60,000 nucleotides of DNA from Polytrichum commune (lineage: Eukaryota; Streptophyta; Polytrichopsida; Polytrichales; Polytrichaceae), in NCBI GenBank assembly GCA_950295325.1, contig OX485803.1, positions 27,964,001-28,024,000 on the forward strand, written 5' to 3'. The position numbers were made by a program, and so were the translations under genes. Positions within the stretch are counted from its first letter, which is position 1, and each line of letters opens with the position of its first letter. Shown here piece by piece: positions 47,982 to 59,486 of this stretch. The notes below the pieces were generated by a model. It was not told where the DNA came from. It saw nothing but the letters and a program-made list of their open reading frames with translations, and ran no database searches.

Positions 47982-48536
47982 TGCTCTCGACGTAAGTGAT
48001 GCGCCTCAAATGTGCCGAAGAATGTTCAATGCAACTCTTAGGGTTTCGAATATGTCTTCGACCTTTTCGGTCATTTTCAGGGCTTGCACTGTGCAGGTTA
48101 CCCTGTGGGACACGTGGGAAATGGTCATGTACATACCATTTTTATTTTGGGGGTAGAATCCAGTGTCTTCTCGGATGTCCTGATGGACACCCAATGTGAC
48201 ATGTGCGTAATTTTGACTGTGCTTGTTGCTCTGAGTATTCTGTTGTTCTCATGTATGGAAGTGGTGCATGGATGCAGATACACGCACCCAATTCATGCGA
48301 AGTGAATCTCGAAAAATGATGTTGTCTAGTGACTTCAGACTCTCCACGCGTACGGTATTCAATTGTACATGCCATTCTGCAGCACTCGATACATGCCAAT
48401 ACATGTGTTTTGATGGAGTACAATGCCATGTAGTGAAGGTCCCTTCATTTTGGTGTCCTGGAAGATGTCAACCTTGTCATGAACACATCAACAATAATAC
48501 CCAAGTGGACATTCGCGTTGACATGCACACCCTGAG
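47982..48536. promoter_or_regulatory. divergent spacer between TNPA-like and TNP2-like genes
   Basis: The two CACTA genes point away from each other across about 550 bp. A shared bidirectional promoter is likely. A 5' exon of the TNP2-like gene could also lie here, since its open frame lacks an early ATG. Confidence 0.35.
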
Positions 48537-50388
48537 CGGATGACCCCCCAGACGAAGACCGTGACACGAACTTCGTGGTAAGTGACGTCTATGCGTATGA
48601 GAAGCTGTTCGCACGAGGCCTTGCAACCAATGAGTGCAAGTTCGGTTGTCACAACATGGGCTCCACTGTGCGTCGTGGTGCGACCATTCGCTTGACGGAA
48701 GATGGACGCACACTTCGCCACGTCCCTGTTGGGGACATGATACTTCACACGGAGCTCCGCATGGCTACAGAGAACAATGTACACACATTTAGGTGCCCAT
48801 GCAAAGACTGCAAGGGTGGACGCAGGAAAACCATCCAAGTTATACGACAACACCACGCTGCGGTAGGGCGTGATCCATTCCTACATAAGTCTTTACTAGG
48901 CGGTGACCCCCCAGAAGGCTACCCAGCGGCTGGAATGTGGGTAGAGGACGTCTGTTGTGACAACGACGTTGTAGAAGACATCCCTTCGGACACAGTACAT
49001 CAACATGTGGACACCGACGACGGTGGACAACACCCCCCCTGTTGGATGAATTCCACGAAGTTGAACGGCAGGTGCTGGAGGCACTTGGGAGAGGGGATGC
49101 ACTGCACGAAGAGGCCGAAGCTGAAGATCAATTGCATGCGGAGAATGAAGAAGACCTTGACATTGAAGATGAATTGGATGGTTTGTACACTGAAGCCACC
49201 ACTCCAGTGTACCCGGGTTCAAAAATGAGCGTTGTGTCAGCTACGATCATCATAATGAACATGTGCTCGGTGTTTCGTGTGAGTAACACATTTACCGATG
49301 AGTTGTTCCGTTTCTTGTCTGGTGACTTGTTGCCAATGCCCAACAAGTTGCCAAAAACTCATTATGCGGCTCGGAATAGCATCCGTCGACTTGGTTTGAC
49401 GTACAACAACATCCATGCCTGCCCCAATGGATGTATTCTATATGACGAAGAATATGCAACACATGATACATGTCCCAAGTGCACGCATCGACGTTGGCTA
49501 GATGGCAACAACAACATTCCAGCGAGAGTAATCCGACACTTTCCTTTGATTCCTAGGCTGAAACGGATGTGGCGCTCGTCTGAGATAGCGCGTCTATTGA
49601 CAGGCCACACCAAACACGTCAGCAGTGATGGCATCATGCGTTCAGTGGTTGACAGCCCTGCATGGAAGCACATCAACAATGATGTCGCGTTTGGCAACTT
49701 TGGGTGTGACGATAGAAACATGAGACTGGCTCTCGCATTGGACGGAGTGAATCCTTTCAAGCTAAACAACACCAACTGGTCGACGTGGCCGGTGTTGATT
49801 TTGATTTACAACTTCGAGCCATGGTTGGTGACGAAGAAGTTTTTCATATCTTTGTGCATATTGATTTCCGGGAAGAAGTCGCCATCCGCATCAAACATTG
49901 ATGTGTTCATACGTCCGCTATTGAAGGAGTTACAAGAACTTTGGCATGGGGTTGATGCTCTAGACTTCTCCCGTCCACAAGGGAATCGTACATTCACTTT
50001 GCGTGCCATACTTATGTGGACCATTTCCAATTTTCCCGCATATGGCCTCATTTCTGGTCTTACTTGTAAGGGTTACAAGGGGTGCCCTTGTTGTGGACCA
50101 AACACAGATGCGAGGATGGCAAAAACGGGAGACATGCTTCCAAATAGGAGCACTAGGGGCTCCAAAATTGTATACGGCGGCATTCGCCGTTACTTACCTC
50201 GACACCACCCGTACCGCCGCAATAGGAGATTCAATGGCTTGGAAGAGGACCGTCCTAGGCCACAAACGTTGTCGGGGGAGGATATAATTCGATATGCAGC
50301 ATGGCACGACTCCTACCTGGAAATGGGTGGGAGAGAGAATGGACCCAACAATCCTGTGCATGTCACAGGGGGAAACTCAAGTATGTGA
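48537..50388 (+). pseudogene. TNP2-like CACTA transposase, frameshifted and 3'-truncated
   Basis: The N-terminal part (48537-49030) includes the transposase-associated zinc motif FRCPCKDCKGGRRK. After a run of seven C at about 49032-49038 the frame changes by one, and the second part (49042-50388) has CPNGCILYDEEY, CPKCTHRRW, LALALDGVNPF, STWPVLILIYNFEPWL, IDVFIRPLLKELQELW and ISNFPAYGLISG, the standard order of TNP2-type DDE transposases (PF02992). It stops at 50388, before the C-terminal third of the usual protein. A stop upstream of the open frame and the lack of an early ATG imply a 5' exon. The enzyme would cut CACTA ends; this copy is probably inactive. Confidence 0.88.
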
Positions 50389-50391
50389 GCG

Positions 50392-50392
50392 T

Positions 50393-50428
<36 letters not shown>

Positions 50429-50430
50429 AA
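50392..50430. repeat. (GAGAGCG)n microsatellite at the TNP2 truncation point
   Basis: About five GCGGAGA-type units directly after the truncated transposase frame. They mark the breakpoint. Confidence 0.75.
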
Positions 50431-51370
50431 ATTTAGATTTTGTTGGGTAATTTTAGGAGAAGCAGTGCCTATTTCCGTGGAATTAGAGATAGTTTGAATT
50501 CTATATTTGGAAAGGTACCCCCATTCCCGTGGACATAATAACCCAGAATTGTTTGAGAAACCAACGGATCCTATAGGCGTGGAAGATTGCATTTGTTATC
50601 AAACATCTTATAGTATATGTTTTCAAATGTATCATATTAAATTAGGGCTGACGTCACCAAATTGAAATCAAAATACCATACACAAAATATTTTATTGGTC
50701 AACAAAATGTAGCCAACCTCAAGACTTACAAAAATGGGTAGTTAGTTAAAATAACTATATACTCTAGTTTAGGGCCATCTACACCCTATCTGCCGGGCAT
50801 GTCCAATATGGGTAAAATGATCCAAAGAACATGCCATAAAACTCCGTCGCACCATAACAGCCTTCCAATTCAGTCCTTAGCTTAGCCAAAGACCTCAAAG
50901 ACAAATCCCCCAAGTCCAACCTTAGAATCCTCTTGGAAATTTTTGAGGTGACGTGCCGGCTCTTTGAGAACAACATGAATTTCAATTTAAAAAGTTTGAC
51001 GAGGTTATGTTCGCGTGCCAAACAAAACTTCCAATTGCTATATAGCAATTGGGATTGGAAGACGGCCAATGTGATTAATGTGCACAACCATAAAATAAAC
51101 CATCCACACTAATAGAAAGTATGGTCCCCCTATAACTAAGATCTCACACTAAGAGCCGAGAGCTAGATTGTTTTGTGACTAGAAGTTAAGAGATCCGAAC
51201 GATGAAGAAAAAATAAAGAATGCAATGGGGGTTGACATATGAATATGAAATAATGGAGAGAAAGAATGAAACTTGCGCCGGATATCAAAAATAAAACCAA
51301 CACACAACTTTTATTAAAGCCGGATAACAACAACAAACGGAGTTATAATCTCCAAAACCAAAATGATAAA
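50431..51370. other. intergenic / 3' flank of copy C, no gene seen
   Basis: AT-rich sequence. A minus-strand frame at 51087-50779 of 102 codons has no recognisable feature. Confidence 0.4.
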
Positions 51371-54300
51371 CTAAGGGCTTGGAGAACATTCCCTATCACT
51401 CTCCTCACCCTCATTTGCTTCTAACAAGAAAAGATTTCGTGTTCCACGCGAGAAATGACGAACGCGAGGAGGAGATGGGGACTCCGCCTTCGCAAAACAA
51501 TCCGCCATTGCACTAGCATACGGGGGAAGCTCAAACGGCTTCGGAGGACTTGAAAACATGTCTCGACGAATGACTGCGACCTCCGCTGGCTCTCTAAACA
51601 CCCAAGCAAAAGGATTAGAAACATGATGACACTAGAAAATGAGAATTTGAAATAAAAGCAAACATGGCAAAATATAGAAAGCAAACTTACGCACAAAGAA
51701 ATCCGAATGCCCTCTTGGTCATCTTTTGAGGAGGATCAAAGATAGATGTAGACGGTGCGGCAACTGAGCGAGATATACGCGCAGGCTGGGGATCGCGCAT
51801 GGGGAGTAGGAGTGAATTGAAAATGACGGGGTCACTCTCAAGGGCCACAATATGCCGCTCAAGGGAGCGACATGCTGTAATCGAACCACCTAAAGCAAAG
51901 AGAGGTAAAATGTTAGTATGAAAACTAGTCAAGGAAAAATAATGGAAAATTCAAAGTAAGGATGAAGTTGAAAAAGAAGGCGTACCTACACCACACTGCC
52001 AGTCCATAATAACATCATTCTTGTCGGTGAGAATAGCGAGAAGGATGGAAAAAAAAACAGGATGCTTCTCACGGGCACCTCGCCAAGGTACCCCATCACT
52101 GCGCATCGTCTGGCTCTTCTCATCGGTGAAGGTATTCAACCATCCATCTCGTTGGAGGTTGTAACCATACTCTTGTATGGCCTCCTCCCGCACTCTAAGA
52201 ACGGAGTTAACACGAACAAGAACTTTGATGTTGAACTTCCGAGTCTGCAACAATGAAAATGAAATTGAATTGAAATGAAATTGAATTGAAATTGAAATGA
52301 TAAGCAATACGGAGGGGGAAGAGAGGGAGACTTGCTTACCACTCCAGAGGGAACAACGGGAGATTGGAGGTCTAAATCATTCATTCCAAACCAATCTTCC
52401 GCGACGTAGAAGTCATAAGTGTGTGCCCAATCGAAAATACTCCTAGAAACACTGGCACTCGCACAATGGGCAAGAACAAGGACACCATGATCATAAAGGT
52501 TAGATTTCGCAAATGCAAAAAGACACTCATAGTATGATTCATGGAGCTTGTTCCAAGTAGGAACATTGTCGCGCACCTCTCCATGAGGAGTGCCCGAAAC
52601 ACCATGGGCACAAGGGGGACCCCGGAGTGACACCCGGGACTTGTGGCACCGTTGGTGAGAGGGCCCAAGTGATCCTAGTGTGGGCGAGGGCCCCGGGCGT
52701 TGGGAACGCCTCCCACCCATGAAGACTAGGAGGCACAAGGGTAAGGCCATGAGGTATGCGTAGCTCATGGCGTGGTGATTCTAGAATGCTCAAGAACACC
52801 TCAATCGGAGGTGTGAGCTAGGAGTTATGGCCATTTGAGTGGGGCGCTGTTCCGGGACAGCGCCCTGGTACAGCAGTGCCTGGGAGTGATTCCCGGGACT
52901 GCCAAGGTTCAAAGAGGCATAACTTCCTCAAGACTTGCCCGAATGGGGCAAGTGAGGAGTCCATCGGCATCTACGTGAAGCGTAGATGAAGATGGAGTGG
53001 TCAAATGGTAGCATCAGACATCATACAAGGAAGTTATGATGGTCTGAAGCTGCTAGGGGCTTCTAGGCCCAGCGGCTAAGGGAAAATGTCCACTTGGCCC
53101 CAACTCTTGGTAGAGAGACAAGAGGTTGGTTGACGGTGGGGTAGGGGCCCCGCGTAGAGTCCTAGAAGCTTATATGGGTGAGGTGGTGTGGCCTCACCCA
53201 CCCGAGGCCGAACGGCACGGCCTCCATGGGCTTTGGGCCATTGTGAGGCCATAGTTGCCTAGTATGGTTCGGGTTGTTGTAGTGTTGCTCCGGCAACGCG
53301 ATGATCAACATAAGATTGGACTTTCATGGATGGAAGTCCACATCTAAGGATTGGTTACCGATAAAAGGGGTTGGTTACCGATTAAAGGGGTGAGTCCCGA
53401 AATCAAAGTAGGAGGGTTGGTTCCCCTCCTATGAACTAATGGTCCGGGGTTAGAGGAGCTAACCATTAGCATGGCGGTATGCGAAGGGTTAGCGACTCGT
53501 AACCTTTGCTAGAATTGAAAATTGGCAAGATGGTCAAGGAGGGCTAGCAAGGGTTGCGACAAACATCGGTGGAGATGTTCGGCACCGGCAAATTCTCGGG
53601 AATGTCGGCGAAGAGCAAATCGAGGCCCTTGTGAGTTGTAGTCGAGGTGTTCACACGGGAACGACCTGCCCCAACCTGCAATTGAAACTTCATGAGAAAA
53701 CAAGAAGGAAAGAAATAAACAAAGCAAAGGAAAAAAAATTGAGAATTGACGAAGGCAAGTATACAAACCTTGGCAATGAACTCTTGGATGCGGGTATATG
53801 CGGGGAGGGGACCTCCGGCAACCTCGGAATCCAGCATTAGTTGAACCATGTCCACATTTTCGATGAGGGTAAGCGTGTTAGGGGCATCCGAAGAAGTGGC
53901 ACTGGTATCCAAGAGAACGGCCTTCCTCTTGCGAGGCAAAGAGAGGAGAGAAGTGCCACTATGAGATGGAGTGGCAAGAGATTGTGGATGAAATGCAGAT
54001 GGAGTAACAGAAGGGGCAAGAGAGGGAGCAACGGAGGGAGCGATAGATGGACTGTGTGGAAGGGTGGGTGGCTCAACCGGGGTCTTAGAAGCAGACCGAG
54101 TGAGAATTTGGGAAGATGCTTGAATGGCGGTCTTCTTTGCTCTGCCCTTTCTCCTTGGTGCCTTAGGAGGAGGACGAGGAAGCTCAACGATGTCAGGCTC
54201 CTCCAAGGTAACAATGTTATTATCCAGAGCACTACCCACAAGGCTAGCAAACAAAGCCTTCTCTTCCGCGGGGACAAATCCTGCAGTACAATCCAAGTAC

Positions 54301-56560
54301 CATCCACCACCCTGCAAGTGCAATTCGGAAAACTTGTTTGTTTGCGCGGTCGTGTACACGCAGAGGCTAGAAAAAATATTCACCCAGTCCGAGAGGTAGT
54401 CCGGCAAGGAAGATGAGGCCAATGCATTCTTCACAACCAATTCTCTCATGATATACCTATATGACAAAACAAGAATGTAAGAAAACCAACAAAACGAGCA
54501 AGAAATGACATTAAGGAGAGGTGCAAAGTGGAGGATAGATGTATTACCGATAGGCTACACGCTTGATAGCGAGAGCCCCCTCCTCGAACTCCAAGAGATT
54601 ATCACCTTTGGCAAATGCGATGTCAGGCTTATCGCCGAGATAAGGCTTGAAGGCCTTGTCCCAAAGGACAATCCGCTAATGATCAACGTACTCACGAGGG
54701 CGCAAGATAGTTTCTGATGCGTCCCAATCAATGTCGACGGAGAGGCTCTCCTCTAAGGTCTCAATTTCAACCGCGACTTCTTTCTCCAACTGCAGAGAAG
54801 GAGATGATTAGATATGAGATAAATGGAATAGAGGAAAATGAAAATGAAGAAGGCCGAGGAATGGATTTACTTGAGCCCAGAAGGACGCCTTGTGTAGCCA
54901 GTCGTCCAAAGCCCTCTCCCTCATAGGCTTGTCGACGGGGAACTTGTTATCTAACCTTTCACGAAGGGGGGCGTTCCACCAGTGAAGCCACTTAGCTTTG
55001 AACGAAGCTTCGACCGGGCATGTGACAATTTTTTGCAATTTTTCAATTGTCGTGTCCGTCGAAGAGAACTCATTAAAATGACGGTCAATCTGTGCACAAA
55101 ATAAAAATGATTTGAGTTCAAAAGAATAATAGAGTTGAAGAGTGATTTGGATGAATTGCGTTCAAGAGTGATTTGAGTTCAAAAGAGTACCTCATGAAAG
55201 AAATCCTCTCCATTGTCAGGGTGTGCAACGGATATGTACTTCTCAAAAGAACGGGCCCGAATACTTTTGATTGTCCTCTCCTGGGCCTTGGTCATAACAT
55301 TCCAAATCTCAGTGGCCGACCTCTCCGCAACGGGTGTGGTCTCACGGTAATGTCTCACTGCAAGGTCTGCTTGAGCCGAAATGTCTCTCTGCAAGAAATG
55401 ACCTTGTGAGTTCATATAATCGGCATGGAAATTATCTATGTTGGAAGCTCTAAATGATTGAATGCATAAAACCATACCTTGTAAAGAAACTTAACGAACA
55501 CATCCGCGGTCAAGGTGTACCAAGTTGGGCGACTCTCCTTTATCTTCTCGCATGCTTTGTAGTCAGATGGCGATATAAGATCCTTGAAGGTGGACAACTC
55601 TAACCTCCCAAAAGTGCGGATTCGAAGGAGCTTGGCCGGAATGTTTGCCTTGACATAATCATGCTCGGTTGACCTGAGAAAAAATATGTGAGGAACGTGA
55701 GATGAAAAGAATGGAAAAAAATTGAAACAAAAATGAAAAATGAATGAAAAAAATGAATGAGCTTACCAATTAATGTCCCTCATGGCATTGAGGAATACAC
55801 CGGTGTATCCTCTAGGGTCAACAACAATGCAATCCACCGAGATATGCCAACTCTTGTCATCGGCGTGGTGGTTATTGATGTGTCTCCACCAAGCGGTGAG
55901 ACGATGATTGCCTTCCCAGACGAAGAACATCTTCCCGGCGAAATGTGCAAGATCCGGATCCTCCTTGAGCTTGGCGTCAAATTCTGCGGAGGCCTCTTGC
56001 CAGAGAGGGCTCCAAGAGGCCATAATGCCAGGGGAAATGGGGAGGTCCACGGGAACGTCGTTGAAAGAAGACACGTAAAGAACCCGATCACCCTCTCGGT
56101 ATCCCATTACAAATTCACATTCCAAGCGCTGCACCTCAACCTCACTGATAGGACGGACGAGAGGGAGGGCTCTCAAGCGGCATAAAGGAATGGATAAGCG
56201 GGACTTACATGTTGGCTTAATCCGAAGGCGTTGGATAACACCAATGGAGTCCTCCTTTTGTGATTTCCGAAGCTCAAGCTCACACACCACGGGATCCGTG
56301 TCGGCAACTGCTTGAACGGCATCTTCGCTCATTGCGAGAGCCTAACAAAAACACAAACAATAAAACCATGCTTAGAAAGCTAGAACTCAAAAAACTTGCT
56401 CAACAAATTATTCAACAACTATCCAACTCACCTCTACTTGTAATGGGCCCTGCGAATTGAGACTCTCAACCTGCACAGCTTCAACTTCAACCGCGGGGGC
56501 CGCAAGAACAACATCCTCTCCAGATTGGGGTTGCGATTGCGCAACCTGTGAAGAGTCCAT
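51371..56560 (-). pseudogene. copy C: ParB-like / degenerate DNA methyltransferase fusion gene, interrupted
   Basis: Eleven exons with GT-AG introns: 56560-56432, 56341-55767, 55675-55478, 55388-55191, 55089-54871, 54789-54548, 54456-53769, 53675-52340 (with a solo LTR inside), 52244-51986, 51889-51691 and 51593-51371. Exon 2 holds the ParB/DGQHR-like MFFVWEGNHRLTAW, exon 7 GGGWYLDC followed by a basic KR-rich and Ser/Pro-rich linker, exon 8 DLLFADIPENLPVP, exon 9 PWRGAREKH and NDVIMDWQCGVG, and exon 10 SLERHIVALESD. The start ATG at 56560 opens an acidic leader and the first donor is GAG|gtgagt. Lesions: an in-frame TAG at 54678-54676 (exon 6) and a 995-bp solo LTR in exon 8. Splice sites match copy A exon by exon. 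It was presumably a nuclear DNA-binding protein; catalysis is doubtful. Confidence 0.78.
52567..53561 (+). mobile_element. solo LTR (995 bp) inside an exon of copy C
   Basis: Reversed relative to the other solo LTRs. The target duplication AACAT (52562-52566 and 53562-53566) lies within coding sequence, after FADIPENLPVPNIST. The frame on the other side resumes with WNKLHESYYECLFAFAK, which aligns with copy A (IEPEDWFQTIFDFAD). The insertion disrupts the methyltransferase-like domain. Confidence 0.93.
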
Positions 56561-57400
56561 ATCCTAAGAACATGGAGAAAATGAGAATTTCACAAAGAAA
56601 AGTCAATAACTTCGTAACTATAAAGAAACAAATCCTCACAAAAACAATACAAGGCCGAGAGCAAACTACAAATGGAAATGGCCGAATGCTAAGTCAAGTG
56701 GTCAACTCTAGCACTAACCTACCTACGAATGAGAGGCCTCGGATCCGAGGCCTCTTTTCCTACCTCCTCCTTATGCACTACCCAAAAGAAAAAGGCCGAG
56801 AGAAATCTTATGTGAACATACCAGTTTGACTTTTCAAGCACATACATTGTCTCCAAAATGAGGCCTCGGATCCGAGGCCTCTTCACAAACCTCCTACTCA
56901 TGTAGTACCCAAAACAAGAAGGCCGAGAGCAATCTTACACGAACATAACATTTTGATTTTTCTAGCATAAAATTGACACAAACATGAGGCCTCGGATCCG
57001 AGGCCTCTTCCCAAAACACATACTTATTCACTTCCCAAAACAAGAAGGCCGAGAGGATTCGAAAATGAACATAAGATTTTCATTTTTCAAGCACATACCT
57101 TGACACAAAAATGAGGCATCGGATCCGAGGCCTCTTCACAAAGTACCTACTTATGCACTACCCAAAACAAGAGGGCCAAGCGCATTCAAAAATGAACATA
57201 ACATTTTAACTTTTCATGCACATACCTTGACACAAAAATGAGGCCTCGGATCCGAGGCCTCTTCCGAATGCCCCTCCTTATGAAATACATACTACAGAAA
57301 ATGGCCGAGAGAATTAAAAAATGAACCTAACATTTTCATTTTTCAAGCACACAACCTGACTCAAAAATGAGGCCTCGGATCCGAGGCCTCTTCCAAATGC
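56561..57400. repeat. 127-bp tandem array with GAGGCCTCGG-type palindromes, upstream of copy C
   Basis: Palindromes (10-bp arms GAGGCCTCGG, centre AT) start at 56733, 56860, 56986, 57113 (one change), 57240 and 57369, at 126-129 bp spacing. The intervening text (CAAAACAAGAAGGCCGAGAG, CATTTTTCAAGCACATACC) is repeated with changes. It lies 170 bp 5' of the copy C ATG, so in its promoter or leader. Confidence 0.9.
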
Positions 57401-57446
57401 CCCTCCTTGATGATTTTAAAACCTAACCAATTTACTTGTTACATGG

Positions 57447-57931
57447 CTCACGGGTGTTCACCCGTGAGGTTCACATTTGATGATGTTCCAGGGGAGGTCA
57501 CTCCATTGCCAAGTTGCATCACCAAAATGGGTCAAAATTTTCTCAAATTTTTTTGGGATGTAGATATACATGATATCTATTACGGAGTAAAATATCATGA
57601 CCAAATTTGATGACCATATTTTTCTAGAAAACATACCATTTCTACCTAGAATGACGCAGAATTCAACTAAAACAATTACTAGAAAAAATGAAGATGACAA
57701 AAAATTTCAAAAAAATATACAAAAGATATAATCAATAGTTATGAATATAGAGAAAAAAAATCATAATTTTTAAAAATATTTGACATGGAGACATCTCCCC
57801 GTGATGATGCTAAATCCTACCCAAGTTACCTGTTACATGGCCCACGGGTGTTCACCCGTGGGGCACACATTTGATGATGTTAAAACCTAACCAAATTACT
57901 TGTTACATGGTCCACGGGTGTTCACCCGTGG
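57447..57931. repeat. three CACGGGTG-TT-CACCCGTG palindromes
   Basis: Sites 57447-57468 (outer pair CT/AG), 57841-57862 (outer pair CC/GG) and 57912-57931. Each follows TTACTTGTTACATGG or a close variant. The centre TT is constant. The outer bases differ but still pair. Confidence 0.85.
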
Positions 57932-58790
57932 GGCACAAGGCAGAGAGCAAGGAACCAAAAAAGCAGGAAAGTTGACATTCTATTAGTTTGAGAAATCAAG
58001 AACCTCACCTCTCTCAAAACCCTACCTTTCACATACTCAAACTTACACAAATAGGAGGCTTCGGATCCGAGGCCTCTTCCCCTAGCTGCTTCTTATGCAC
58101 TACAGAAAACAAGACAAGACCGAGAGCAATTGATGTGCACATAACATTTTGATTTTTCAAGCACAAACCTACCCACAAATAAGAGGCCTCTTCCTATGGC
58201 TCCCACTTATGCACTACACAATAGAAGAAATGGCCGATAGCAAGGAATCAAGAAAGCAAGAAAGTTGACATTCCATTAGTTTGAGAAATCAAGAACCTCG
58301 CCTCTCTCAAAACCCTACCTCTCACATACTCAAACTTACACAAACAAGAGGCCTCGGATCCGAGGCCTCTTCACAAACCTCCTACTCATGTAGTACCCAA
58401 AACAAGAAGGCCGAGAGCAATCTTACACGAACATAACATTTTGATTTTTCTTAAATAAAATTGACTCAAACATGAGGCCTCGGATCCGAGGCCTCTTCCC
58501 AAAACACATACTTATTCACTACCCAAAACAAGAAGGCCAAGAGCATTCAAAAATGAACATGAGATTTTCATTTTTCAAGCACATACCTTGACACAAAAAT
58601 GAGGCCTCGGATCCGAGGCCTCTTCACAAAGTACCTACTTATGCACTACCCAAAACAAGAAGGCCAAGAGCATTCAAAAATGAACATAAGATTTTCATTT
58701 TTCAAGCACATACCTTGACACAAAAATGAGGCCTCGGATCCGAGGCCTCTTCCCAAAGCTCCTACTTATGCACTTAACAAAACACATTTC

Positions 58791-58996
58791 CCCCCCCCCC
58801 CGCAGCTTCAGACCTCCATATCTTCCACGTGTGGTCTCCAAATCTAACAATCAACCACTCTATCGTCATCTACGTGAAATGTAGATGCCGATGGACACCT
58901 CACTTGCCCCATTTGGGCAAAAATCAAGGAAGTTATGCCTGTTTAAACATTCGCAGTCCCGGGAGCCACTCCCAGGGGACTGCTGATCGAGGGCAC
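58791..58996. repeat. LTR fragment inside the palindrome array
   Basis: Starts after a run of about 12 C and matches the middle of the 940-bp LTR (CAGCTTCAGACCT onwards, through GAAGTTATGCCTGTTTAAAC to the CCCGGGAGCCACTCCC block). A second, nearly identical copy lies at 59280-59486, so the fragment was amplified together with the array. Confidence 0.8.
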
Positions 58997-59279
58997 TAAA
59001 AGGAGGCCTCGGATCCGAGGCCTCATTTTCAAACTAGTGTACATACTCAAAAACAAGCAAAGTGCCTCATTCATACAAGCTATACGTTGAATCAAAAAAC
59101 CTCAAGTGGCCTCGGCTGAGAGGCCTCGGATCCGAGGGCTCACACACAAAGTAATTTACGTACTCCAAACCAACCATAGTTCCTCATCCGTACACTAGTT
59201 TTGGAACACATAAAAGAGGCCTCGGATCCGAGGCCTCTTCTCCTAGCTTCTACATATGCACTTAACAAAACACATTTCC

Positions 59280-59486
59280 CCCCCCCGGCAGCTTCAGACC
59301 TCCATATCTTCCACGTGTGGTCTCCGAATCTAACAATCAACCACTCTATCGTCATCTACGTGAAATGTAGATGCCGATGGACATCTCACTTGCCCCATTT
59401 GGGCAAAAATCAAGGAAGTTATGCCTGTTTGAACATTCGGAGTCCCGGGAGCCACTCCCTGGGGACTGCTGATCGAGGGCACTAAA
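59280..59486. repeat. second LTR fragment inside the palindrome array
   Basis: Same segment and same left boundary (poly-C then GGCAGCTTCAGACCTCC) as 58791-58996, with few differences, about 490 bp downstream. Confidence 0.8.

Larger units (their letters stand above)
40528..50388. mobile_element. CACTA (En/Spm) transposon, right end truncated or not found
   Basis: The left terminus is CACTATAAGAAAACG at 40528, followed by many short subterminal GACGTG/GATGTC-like repeats (40560-40990), typical of CACTA elements. Inside are a TNPA-like gene (minus, 47981-41762) and a TNP2-like gene (plus, 48537-50388). Two solo LTRs (44856-45829 and 46478-47472) have inserted later. I do not find the inverted right end after 50388. 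The TNP2 frame stops early at 50388 next to a GAGAGCG repeat, so the right part seems lost. Confidence 0.75.

Noticed and set aside
3886-56560. Endogenous giant-virus insertion as the source of the ParB/methyltransferase-like genes
   Set aside because: No capsid, packaging ATPase or polymerase genes are seen, and the genes have many introns; an ancient viral or bacterial origin cannot be excluded.
58791-58802. Runs of about 12 C at 58791 and 6-7 C at 59280 as functional motifs
   Set aside because: Homopolymer length is error-prone and both sit at the junction of the captured LTR fragment.
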